DNA of 64,000 bases, from positions 124,001 to 188,000 of the forward strand of contig NZ_LZHZ01000067.1 in NCBI RefSeq assembly GCF_001667505.1, written 5' to 3'. Positions within the stretch are counted from its first letter, which is position 1; each line of letters starts with the position of its first letter. The position numbers and the translations under genes were made by a program. This document shows, in pieces, positions 19,447-27,699 of this stretch. Source of the DNA: Mycobacterium sp. ACS1612 (GTDB taxonomy: Bacteria > Actinomycetota > Actinomycetes > Mycobacteriales > Mycobacteriaceae). The notes under the pieces are model-generated. The model was not told where the DNA came from, did not search any database, and saw only the letters and a program-made list of their open reading frames with translations.

Positions 19447-22279
19447 ACAGACGACGTCTTCGATTGACAGCGTCCTGGTGACCCCGTCGGTGAAGCACAG
19501 CGAGGACGAAACACTGTTCTTCCACACACGGCTTGCTGCAGTTGGTGTGACGCCACCCGGTGGGGACAGCTGCCGACTCGTGGACGTTCCCCCGTCGCCC
19601 TGGCTGCATTCGAAGTATTGGGTCCAGGCTCCGTCGCCCACTCAGTGGATGCCAGAAACTCACCCACTGCTGGGGTTCCACGTTGACATGCCGTCGGGCC
19701 GAGACCATGTGTGGCAGGTGGAGATCGGAACCCCGACGATGGCGTGGCTGGCTGATCACGTGGATGGGCAGGCTGTTATGCCGATGGCCGGTTTTGCCGA
19801 GATGGCGTTGGCTGCCGGCTGCGAAGCTCTTGGCCTGCCTGCTGAGGCCGTCCGGGTCAACGAGCTCAAGGTTGAGCAAATGCCTGTCCTGGATCGTCAG
19901 ACGCGGTTCACCACGCAGCTCACTCGAAGCAACGACGACGCGATTCACGTTGAGATTTATGCCAATCTCGCCGGCGGGAACTGGCGTCGATGTGCGGCGG
20001 CCAGCGTGGACGTCACGCACCGGGACCGTGCGGCCGAGAGGCCCGGGTCGCTGGCCAGCAGTAGTTCAGACACCGAAATCGTACTGCCTGAGCACATTGC
20101 GGACCATCCGGGCTACCGCATCCATCCGATGACACTCGCTGCGGCGCTGCAGAATCTCGCCGCCGCCGTACCAGATGAATCCCCGGGTGATTCGACCGAT
20201 GCCGCATATCTGCCAGTGTCGTTGACGACGATGCGGGTGTTCGCGCATGTCGGTCGACGGGCCAGGTGCCGCACCGAGCTGGTGAATCTCGAGCATGAGG
20301 GTGGCAGCCTTCTTGGCCGGGTCACACTCCTGGACGACATCGGTACCCCGACCGCGGAACTCACCGGCATTCGGCTGCGGCGCACAGACCCCAGCATGGT
20401 GCCGCTACCCCTGGAGCAGAAGATCTTCAACACCGTATGGGCGGAGAGTTCGACTCCTGAAACCGGCGACGGGATGTCGGCTGCGCGTGCGGGGAGCTGG
20501 CTGCTGTTGACCGACGACGACCCCGAAACAACCGCATTGGCCGCGGAATTCACGGCCCGATTCAGCTCGGCCACCCGACGGGTCATCAGTGAAAGAATGT
20601 CCGACGAGTCGGCAGTTTCGGAAGCCGTGACGAAAACCGCAGCTGATTCGGAGCTTCCGCCGGTCGGCATGATTGTGTTCGTCGCAAAGCGTACGTTCGA
20701 TGGCACCGACGCCGATGGTGCACTCCGGCGCGCACGCGAATTGGTCTGGACGATCTCGGTGGCGGCGCGCGCTGCTGCCGTCGGCCGGGTCGGGAAGGCG
20801 CCGCGGCTGTGGTTGGTGACCCGCAACGGTCTTACAGTTGCGGACGATGAGCCGGGCGATCCAGCGATCGGCGCTCTCAAAGGCGTCGTCCGTACCTGGC
20901 GTTTCCCAGGCGAATTGGCTCGCGTCCTCGCCGACGAGCCGGATCTAGACGCGACTCTCGTCGATCTGGATTCCGCGGATGACGTCGTCGCGGCGTTGAT
21001 GAGGGAACTCGAGTCGCCGACGAGCGACGATGTGATCGCCTGGCGTGCAGGTCGCCGATACGCTGAACGACTGACGCGTGCGACGCTCGACACAGACAAG
21101 CATGACGCGGTCGTTCGCGCAGACAGCTCATACATCGTCACAGGGGGCCTCGGCGGCCTGGGCATGGTCGTCGCGCGCTGGCTCGTCGCCAACGGTGCGG
21201 GGCGGCTTGTTCTCAACGGGCGAACCGATCCCGGCGATGCTCAGCGCAGAGACCTCGCTGGCCTTGCGGCCAGTGCCGAAATCGTTTTTGTCCGTGGCGA
21301 TATCGCTTCGCCGGAAGTAGCGGAGCGACTGGTCGCGGTCGCCGAAGAGACCGGACGGCCACTGCGCGGAGTCCTGCACTCCGCGGGTGTGCTCGACGAC
21401 GGTCTGGTTGCCGCTGTGAGCAGGGAAGGCCTGGAACGGGTGTGGGCGGCCAAGGCGGCCGGCGCATTGCGGTTGCACCAAGCGACGGCCACTCGCCAAC
21501 TCGACTGGTGGGTTGGATTCTCATCCATGGCAGCGCTTCTGGGTTTGCCGGGCCAACTTGCGTACGCCACCGCCAACGCATGGCTCGATGGCTTCGTTGC
21601 GTGGCGACGCGCATCGGGTCTGCCTGCTACCGCGATCAACTGGGGTCAGTGGTCGGACGTCGGGATCGGCCGCTCGCTGACGCTGAGTGTTCTAGACCCG
21701 ATCACGCCTGGCGAAGGTATCGAAGCGCTCGAGTCGCTGCTGGGTCGCAACCTCACTCGGGTGGGCGTCGCACGCCTGCGTCTCGATCGCGCAGTCACTG
21801 TGACCCCCGAGTTCCGCGAACTCGGCTACTTCGAGAGGGTCGTCCCAGATGTGGACACTCTGAACGGCACGGAGCGCTCGACCGACCGATCCGAAGCGCC
21901 TGCGCGGGATTGGTCGCTGATGTCAGCCGAGGAGCTGTGCGCCGAGCTTCGAGTTGGGCTCCGGGCCATCCTGGCCCGCGAACTCCGCATGCCGGCATCA
22001 GCGGTCGACGTGAATCAGCCGTTCCCCGAGTTGGGACTCGATTCGATGATGGCGATGACGGTCCTACGAGAGACTCAGCAGTTAGTGGGCACCGACTTGT
22101 CGGCGAACATGTTGTTCAATCACCCGACCATCTCGTCACTGACCATGTACTTAGCGGAAATGCTTGCGCCAGAACAGGTGCCGCGGGACGACGCCGATCG
22201 GACTGTCGAGTCGGCAAGCAGTGTGTTGGATGAATTGTTCACCAGTGTGGAATCGACTTCAGTAGGTAGTGAGAGATGA
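16913..22279 (+). CDS. PKS-C: modular PKS, KS-AT-DH (disrupted)-KR-ACP
   Basis: 1,788 residues. The first 844 are those of PKS-A (Cys213, Ser658, VASH 757-760). Then a DH-like domain about 917-1180, KR from about 1405 (TGGLGGLG, GVLDDG, Tyr1551 in YATAN), ACP with GLDS (Ser1711) and a PpsA-type docking tail. The DH carries three lesions compared with PKS-D: HVDG (His949) in place of HxxxG, loss of roughly 35 residues that hold the GxxxGxxF-like segment, and HPMTLA with Ala1076 where the catalytic Asp should be. It is therefore probably inactive, so the module should leave a beta-hydroxyl. The protein is a three-part mosaic: PpsC-like KS-AT, PpsD-like DH-KR, PpsA-like ACP tail. The TTG start overlaps the PKS-B stop (TTGA) and its own stop overlaps PKS-D (ATGA). 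Confidence 0.92.
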   Translation: MSAMTVAPSDRRAIFAEALRKIDDLSARLEVAEKGDVEPIAVVGMGCRFPGGVSTPAQFWRLLQDGASGIVRVPADRWDADALYCEDHTVAGTICSREGGFLTSWQPDEFDAEFFGISPREAAGMDPQHRLLLEVAWEALENAGITAQAIRGTQTAVFVGLTTYDYSLIYVGSSRPEDVDPYVTFGNAGNFAAGRLAYFLGVHGPAVVIDSACSSSLVAIHLACQSLRRRESDQALAAGVNLILSPENSIACSLWGMLAPDGRCKTFDADADGYVRSEGAGVVVLKRLGDALRDGDSVLAVVRGSAVNQDGPSSGQTVPNGPAQQAVLRAALAASRLEPGEIDYVEAHGTGTALGDPIELDALSQVFAERNGAAPLVVGSVKTNLGHLESAAGIAGFIKTVLSVRHGHIPQHLHFNQLTPHASAGVSRFTIAAQSMQWPAVRRARRAGVSSFGVSGTNAHVVVEQAPTPEPVAVQPEPVVSTLVVSGKSPARIASMAGLLAEWVAGEGAAVGLADVAHTLSHHRTRHKYFAAVCARDRAQAVAGLRALAAGESAPGVVDPHEGPPGSGTVFVYSGQGSQWPGMGRRLLADEPVFAAAVAELEPVFVERVGFSLQRLLAIGAPVCGDAQVQPVIMGLQLALTALWRSYGVEPDAVIGHSMGEVTAAVVAGALSPADGLSVIATRSRLMSRLAGQGAVGLLEMDAEATTALIADFPEVSLAGYLSPRQTVIAGPVVSVDAVIAAVMAQERFARRVNMEVASHTALMDPILGELRSALADLAPKAPTIPFLSTITDTTTPALDAAYWVANVRQPVRLHRAIETAAQNHATFIEISPHPTLTHAISETLQTTSSIDSVLVTPSVKHSEDETLFFHTRLAAVGVTPPGGDSCRLVDVPPSPWLHSKYWVQAPSPTQWMPETHPLLGFHVDMPSGRDHVWQVEIGTPTMAWLADHVDGQAVMPMAGFAEMALAAGCEALGLPAEAVRVNELKVEQMPVLDRQTRFTTQLTRSNDDAIHVEIYANLAGGNWRRCAAASVDVTHRDRAAERPGSLASSSSDTEIVLPEHIADHPGYRIHPMTLAAALQNLAAAVPDESPGDSTDAAYLPVSLTTMRVFAHVGRRARCRTELVNLEHEGGSLLGRVTLLDDIGTPTAELTGIRLRRTDPSMVPLPLEQKIFNTVWAESSTPETGDGMSAARAGSWLLLTDDDPETTALAAEFTARFSSATRRVISERMSDESAVSEAVTKTAADSELPPVGMIVFVAKRTFDGTDADGALRRARELVWTISVAARAAAVGRVGKAPRLWLVTRNGLTVADDEPGDPAIGALKGVVRTWRFPGELARVLADEPDLDATLVDLDSADDVVAALMRELESPTSDDVIAWRAGRRYAERLTRATLDTDKHDAVVRADSSYIVTGGLGGLGMVVARWLVANGAGRLVLNGRTDPGDAQRRDLAGLAASAEIVFVRGDIASPEVAERLVAVAEETGRPLRGVLHSAGVLDDGLVAAVSREGLERVWAAKAAGALRLHQATATRQLDWWVGFSSMAALLGLPGQLAYATANAWLDGFVAWRRASGLPATAINWGQWSDVGIGRSLTLSVLDPITPGEGIEALESLLGRNLTRVGVARLRLDRAVTVTPEFRELGYFERVVPDVDTLNGTERSTDRSEAPARDWSLMSAEELCAELRVGLRAILARELRMPASAVDVNQPFPELGLDSMMAMTVLRETQQLVGTDLSANMLFNHPTISSLTMYLAEMLAPEQVPRDDADRTVESASSVLDELFTSVESTSVGSER

Positions 22280-25200
22280 AGACGATCTTCAACAGAGTTT
22301 CGGCCATGTCCGCCGACCAGCAGAGCGCGTTGAATGAGCAGTTCGTCAAGGCTTCCCGCATCGCGGCCGCGGAGCCAGTGGCGGTGGTGGGGATCGGCTG
22401 CCGTTTCCCCGGCGGTGTGGTTGGCCCGGAGGCATACTGGACATTCCTGGCCAACGGCGGGGATGCGATCAGTGAAATCCCGCCGGATCGCTGGAATGCC
22501 GACGAATTCTATGATCCGGACACGTTCGCGCCCGGCCGGATGTCGTCGAAATGGGGCGGTTTCATATCTGACGTCGGCGGTTTCGACGCTGATTTCTTCG
22601 GGATTTCCCCGCGTGAAGCCGAAGCGATGGACCCGCAGCAGCGGGTGATGTTGGAGGTCGCCTGGGAGGCGTTGGAGCACGCCGGGATCGCGCCGGATCA
22701 ACTGGCCGGAACCCGCGCCGCAGTGATGATGGGTGTGTACTACACCGAATACCAAGGTATTTCGGCGGCCAACCCCGACAACATCGATGCCTACTCGGCA
22801 ACTGGTAACGCTCACGCCGTCGCCGTCGGGCGTATCGCGTACCTGCTGGGGTTGCGTGGTCCGGCGATGGCCGTGGATTCGGCATGTTCGTCGTCGTTGG
22901 TCACCATTCATCTGGCCTGCCAGAGCCTGCGGCTGCGAGAGAGCGATCTGGCCCTGGCGGGCGGGGTCAGTCTCATATTGCGTCCCGAAACTCAGATCGC
23001 GATGGCTAAGTGGGGCATGTTGTCGCCCAGGGGCCGGTGTCACACCTTTGACGCCGGGGCGGACGGGTTCGTGCGGGGAGAGGGTGCCGGAATCGTGGTA
23101 CTCAAGCGGCTCACCGACGCGATACGCGACGGGGACCAGGTCTTAGCGGTGGTTCGGGGCTCAGCAGTCAATCAGGACGGCCGCTCCAACGGTCTGACCG
23201 CGCCGAATACGATCGCGCAGCGGGACGTGATCACCCGGGCGTTGCGCAGCGCCGAGATAACCGGTAACTCGGTGAATTTCATTGAGGCGCACGGCACCGG
23301 CACCGCTTTGGGTGATCCGATCGAGTTCGAAGCGTTGGCAGATACCTACGGGCGCGGCGACGGTCCATGCGGGCTGGGCGCCGTGAAAACGAATATCGGC
23401 CATCTGGAGGCGGCCGCCGGGATTGCCGGATTCATCAAGGCCGCCCTGGCGGTGCAGCGAGCGCAGATTCCGCCGAACCTTCACTTCTCGCAATGGAATC
23501 CGGCGATCGACGCGGCGTCAACACGACTGTTCGTTCCCACCGACCTGATGCCCTGGCCCTCTTCCGAGGGTCCCCGGCGAGCTGCGGTGTCGTCGTTCGG
23601 ACTAGGCGGGACGAACGCGCATGTGGTGCTCGAGCAGGGGCCGGATCCGGCGCCGTTGGAAAGCCCCGGTTCGGAGATCACCACCTTGGTGGTTTCCGGC
23701 AAATCGGACGAGCGGATCGCGGCGTGGGCGACGGTGCTGGCGGACTGGATTGAGGGCGCTGGGGCCGCGGTGCCGCTGGCCGAGGTTGCGTACACGCTCA
23801 ATCATCACCGTCCGCGGCATGCCAGGTTGGCCGCGGTGTGTGCGGGTGGCCGCACGCAGGCGGTGGCCGGGTTGCGGGCGCTGGCCGAGGGGCGCCCGGC
23901 GCCAGGGGTGGTGGCACCACATCCGCACGTGCCTGGGCCCGGCACAGTATTTCTGTTTTCCGGTCAGGGCTCGCAGTGGCCCGGTATGGGTCGCGAGTTG
24001 TTGACCACGGAGCCGGCGTTTGCCGCGGCGGTCGCCGAGCTGGAGCCGGTGTTCGTCGAGCAGGTCGGGTTCTCGCTGCGACAAGTGCTGGCCTCCGCTG
24101 AGCCGGTGGAGGGTATCGCGCGTATCCAGCCGGTTTTGGTGGGTATGCAGTTGGCGTTGACCGCCTTGTGGCGCTCGTACGGGGTAGAACCCGATGCGGT
24201 AATCGGACATTCAATGGGGGAGGTGACCGCTGCGGTGGTGGCCGGGGCGCTGAGCCCGGCTGAGGGGCTGAAAGTGATCGCCACCAGGTCACGGCTGATG
24301 TCTCGGCTGGCCGGGCAAGGGGCGATGGCGCTGTTGGAACTGGACGTCGAGGCCACCGAGGCGCTGATTGTCGACTACCCGGATGTGACGGTGGCGGTAT
24401 ACGCCGCACCGCAGCAGACGGTGATCGCCGGACCGCCCGACCAGGTCGACCCGGTGATCGCCGTGGTGGACGCCCGGGGCCGATTGGCGCGGCGCATCGA
24501 GGTCGACGTGGCGTCGCATCACCCCACCGTCGATCCGATATTGCCCGAGTTACGAAGCGCGCTCGCCGATTTGGCACCGGGTGCGCCGAAGATCCCACTG
24601 ATCACCACGGTCAGCCAAACCAACGGCGTGCCGCCGGCGTTTGATGCCGACTATTGGGCGGCCAATCTGCGCAAGCCGGTTCGGTTCAGCCACGCCGTGG
24701 CGGCGGCTGCGGAAAACCATGCTACGTTCATCGAGGTCAGCCCGCATCCGCTGCTCGTCCATGCCATAGGCGGGAACCTGGAGTCGGCCAGGCCGCGCGG
24801 CGATGTCCAGGTAGTGGCGACGTTGAACCGTGAGAACCCTGAAACACTCGCTTTCCACACCTATCTGGCCACGGTACGACCGCCATCCGCTGCGACCACG
24901 CAAACTGTCTGCAGCGCAAGCAGTTTCGCGGATATCCCACCGACACCGTGGCTGCATTCGAAGTACTGGACCGCATCTTCGTCCGCTAACCGACAGCCGG
25001 CCGATGTTCATCCGTTGCTGGGAATGCACGTTGAGATGCCATCCGGCCGCGATCATGTGTGGCAGGCGGATGTCGGAACCGAGGTCATCCCTTGGCTGGC
25101 GGACCACAAGGTGTATGGACAAGCCGTCATGCCCGCAACAGGCTTCGCCGAGATGGCGCTGGCGGCCGGAAGCGAAGCCCTTGGCTTGCCGGTAGAGGAC

Positions 25201-27699
25201 GTGGCGGTGTACCGGGTCGAGGTCGAACAGATGCTTCGTCTAGAAGGCCGGACCCAGGTGACGACGCAGCTGATGCGAAGCGCAGACGACTCGGTGAACG
25301 ACATTCGTATCGAGATTCATTCACGCTCGGCCGACGGCAATTGGCGTCGGCATGCGGTTGCAAGTGTCGAGGCAACGCAGCCCGGGATACCGCCTGAACG
25401 GATGAGTTCTGTCGACGAAGGCACCGTTGTATCGCCGGCAGATCTCTACGCCGGGCTGCGTCGCACCGGTTTGCATCACGGGCAGGCGTTTGCCGCGTTG
25501 ACGCGAATCGTTCGAGTGCCCGGCGGTTCTTCGGAGGTGGAGATCGTCCTGCCCGATGAGGCCGCCCCGCACCGGAGTTATCGGGTACATCCGGTGATGC
25601 TCGATGCGGCACTGCAGGGCTTGGCTGCCGCCATGCCCGCCGAATCGTTGACAGATTCGAACGAGGCCACCTATCTGCCGGTCTCATTCGAGACGATACG
25701 GGTATTCGGCGATGTCGGTCGCCGGGCGCGATGCCGCGCCGAGTTGCTGAATCTCGATACCGACAGCACCGGCAAGGTGGGCCGCGCCATCCTGATGGAT
25801 GACGCGGGAAATCCAACCGCTGAAATCACCGGAGTCTATTTGCAAAGGGTGCAACGCCGCACAGTGCCGTTGCCGCTGGCGCAGAAGATCTTCGAGACAA
25901 CTTGGGTTCACACCTCGACGCAGATCAGTTCTGAGCCTTCGGCTGCATCTGATGGCAGCTGGTTGGTGTTGACCGATGGTGCCGAGACCGAGGAGATTGC
26001 CAACGATTTTATTGGCCGATTCGGCTCCCCGACCCGGCGAGTGATCAGCGCGGACATTTCGCGTGAGCCTGAGGTGCTGGAAGCCTTCGCCAAAACGGCG
26101 GCAGACCCTGACTTGCCGCCGGCCGGGGTGGTCGTGTTCGCCGGGCATCGCCCGTTCGACGGCACTGACTCTGATGACGCGCTGACACGAGGGCGCGAAT
26201 TAATCTGGGCCATCTCGGCTACGGTGCGTGCGTTGATCGGGGGATGGCACGGGAAGTCGCCGCGGCTGTGGCTGGTGACCCGAAACGGACTGGTGGTGGA
26301 CGGCGATGAGCCGGGAGATCCAACGATCGGTGCCCTTAAGGGGCTCGTCCGGGTCCTTGCCTACGAGCATCCGGATCTACACACCACCTTGCTTGATCTG
26401 GATATGACCGGCGATGCGCTTACGTCCTTGATCACCGAGCTGGGTTCGGCAGGTAAGGACGATGTGATCGCATGGCGCCAAGAGCACAGACATGTCGAAC
26501 GACTATCGCGCGCGACGCTCGGTGCAGGTAAACAGGACCCGGTCGTTCGATCGGATGGCTCCTACGTCGTCACCGGCGGTCTGGGCGGTATCGGCTTAGT
26601 CGTTGCCCGCTGGCTCGTCGACCGCGGCGCCGGGCGCATTGTCCTGAACGGTCGATCCGAGCCCACCGATGAGCAGCGGACGGTCCTCGCAGAGCTGGAA
26701 GAACGCTCGCAGATCGCTGTCATCACTGGCGATATCTCCGCACCCGGAGTGGCCGAGCGACTCGTGACGGCCGCCGAAGAGACCGGGCTGGCCTTGCGGG
26801 GCATCGTGCACAGCGCAGCCGTGATCGACGATCAGATCGTCGCCGCCCTCAGCAGGGAGAGCCTGGAACGTGTCTGGGCGCCAAAGGCAGCCGGGGCCGT
26901 GCGTCTGCACGGTGCCACGGCGCGCCGACAGCTCGACTGGTGGGTTGGGTTCTCTTCGACGTCGTCCCTGCTGGGTTCGCCCGGGCAGGCAGCCTACGCC
27001 TGTGCGAGTGCGTGGCTCGATGCTTTGGTCGCGTGGCGACGCGCATCGGGTCTGCCTGCCACCACGATCAATTGGGGCCAGTGGTCCGACGTCGGCGTCG
27101 CTCGCTCATTGACCTTCAGTGCTCTCGACCCCATCACTCCTATCGAAGGCATAGAGGCCCTGGAGGCGGTGCTCGCCGGCGACATCGCCCGGGTGGGCGT
27201 CGCGCGCCTGCGCCTTGATCGCGGGGCGGCTGCATTTCCGGAGATCCAGCAACTCGGGTATTTCGCAACCCTCGCCGAGGAACTGGACGTCGACACCGAC
27301 GACGACTGGCCGGGCCCCGATGCGCTTCGCGATATGGAAGCCGCCGAGGCCAACCGGGTCGTCACTGCGCGTCTGGGCGGACGCATCCTCGCGATCATGG
27401 GCTACTCGAAAGACAGCGCCATCGACGCGGACCAGCCGTTGACCGAACTGGGAATGGATTCCCTTATGGCCGTGCGGATCCGCAACACCGTTCGCGGCGA
27501 TTTCGGTGTGGAACCGCCGGTGGCCCTGTTGTTGCAGGGTGCCTCACTTGCCGACCTGACGACCGATCTCCTCCGTCAACTCGGCCTGAGTGGGCACGAC
27601 AACACCGAGAACGCGAACGATGTTCGCACCCGAGCCCAGCAGCGTGCCGCAGCGCGACAACGAGCCGCGGTGCGGCGAAAGGTAGGAAACCGAGCGTGA
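22276..27699 (+). CDS. PKS-D: modular PKS, KS-AT-DH-KR-ACP
   Basis: 1,807 residues. Docking segment 1-30 (MKTIFNRVSAMSADQQ, PpsB-like); KS from about 33 (Cys204); AT with GHSMGE (Ser646) and VASH (745-748); DH about 912-1175 with intact HKVYGQAVMP (His944, Gly948, Pro953) and HPVMLDAALQ (Asp1110); KR from about 1428 (TGGLGGIG, Tyr1574 in YACAS); ACP with GMDS (Ser1729); and a basic tail (RTRAQQRAAARQRAAVRRK) of PpsD type. With DH and KR but no ER it should leave a double bond. The KR has Ser for the usual Asn in YxxxN, but PpsD carries the same, so I treat it as active. It is a PpsB-like front on a PpsD-like rear. The ATG overlaps the PKS-C stop and the stop overlaps PKS-E (GTGA). Confidence 0.93.
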   Translation: MKTIFNRVSAMSADQQSALNEQFVKASRIAAAEPVAVVGIGCRFPGGVVGPEAYWTFLANGGDAISEIPPDRWNADEFYDPDTFAPGRMSSKWGGFISDVGGFDADFFGISPREAEAMDPQQRVMLEVAWEALEHAGIAPDQLAGTRAAVMMGVYYTEYQGISAANPDNIDAYSATGNAHAVAVGRIAYLLGLRGPAMAVDSACSSSLVTIHLACQSLRLRESDLALAGGVSLILRPETQIAMAKWGMLSPRGRCHTFDAGADGFVRGEGAGIVVLKRLTDAIRDGDQVLAVVRGSAVNQDGRSNGLTAPNTIAQRDVITRALRSAEITGNSVNFIEAHGTGTALGDPIEFEALADTYGRGDGPCGLGAVKTNIGHLEAAAGIAGFIKAALAVQRAQIPPNLHFSQWNPAIDAASTRLFVPTDLMPWPSSEGPRRAAVSSFGLGGTNAHVVLEQGPDPAPLESPGSEITTLVVSGKSDERIAAWATVLADWIEGAGAAVPLAEVAYTLNHHRPRHARLAAVCAGGRTQAVAGLRALAEGRPAPGVVAPHPHVPGPGTVFLFSGQGSQWPGMGRELLTTEPAFAAAVAELEPVFVEQVGFSLRQVLASAEPVEGIARIQPVLVGMQLALTALWRSYGVEPDAVIGHSMGEVTAAVVAGALSPAEGLKVIATRSRLMSRLAGQGAMALLELDVEATEALIVDYPDVTVAVYAAPQQTVIAGPPDQVDPVIAVVDARGRLARRIEVDVASHHPTVDPILPELRSALADLAPGAPKIPLITTVSQTNGVPPAFDADYWAANLRKPVRFSHAVAAAAENHATFIEVSPHPLLVHAIGGNLESARPRGDVQVVATLNRENPETLAFHTYLATVRPPSAATTQTVCSASSFADIPPTPWLHSKYWTASSSANRQPADVHPLLGMHVEMPSGRDHVWQADVGTEVIPWLADHKVYGQAVMPATGFAEMALAAGSEALGLPVEDVAVYRVEVEQMLRLEGRTQVTTQLMRSADDSVNDIRIEIHSRSADGNWRRHAVASVEATQPGIPPERMSSVDEGTVVSPADLYAGLRRTGLHHGQAFAALTRIVRVPGGSSEVEIVLPDEAAPHRSYRVHPVMLDAALQGLAAAMPAESLTDSNEATYLPVSFETIRVFGDVGRRARCRAELLNLDTDSTGKVGRAILMDDAGNPTAEITGVYLQRVQRRTVPLPLAQKIFETTWVHTSTQISSEPSAASDGSWLVLTDGAETEEIANDFIGRFGSPTRRVISADISREPEVLEAFAKTAADPDLPPAGVVVFAGHRPFDGTDSDDALTRGRELIWAISATVRALIGGWHGKSPRLWLVTRNGLVVDGDEPGDPTIGALKGLVRVLAYEHPDLHTTLLDLDMTGDALTSLITELGSAGKDDVIAWRQEHRHVERLSRATLGAGKQDPVVRSDGSYVVTGGLGGIGLVVARWLVDRGAGRIVLNGRSEPTDEQRTVLAELEERSQIAVITGDISAPGVAERLVTAAEETGLALRGIVHSAAVIDDQIVAALSRESLERVWAPKAAGAVRLHGATARRQLDWWVGFSSTSSLLGSPGQAAYACASAWLDALVAWRRASGLPATTINWGQWSDVGVARSLTFSALDPITPIEGIEALEAVLAGDIARVGVARLRLDRGAAAFPEIQQLGYFATLAEELDVDTDDDWPGPDALRDMEAAEANRVVTARLGGRILAIMGYSKDSAIDADQPLTELGMDSLMAVRIRNTVRGDFGVEPPVALLLQGASLADLTTDLLRQLGLSGHDNTENANDVRTRAQQRAAARQRAAVRRKVGNRA

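Noticed and set aside
20113..21216. Long antisense open frames inside the PKS genes (for example 6129-7292, 12209-12691, 20113-21216 minus strand)
   Set aside because: They mirror the codon pattern of the GC-rich sense gene, consist of Arg/Pro/Ser-rich protein without motifs, and the sense strand carries complete catalytic domains.
26992..27012. Loss of Asn in the KR YxxxN motif of PKS-D (YACAS) and PKS-B (YAATT) as a sign of inactive ketoreductases
   Set aside because: As I recall, M. tuberculosis PpsD and PpsA/PpsB carry the same substitutions and are functional, so this is a family trait.
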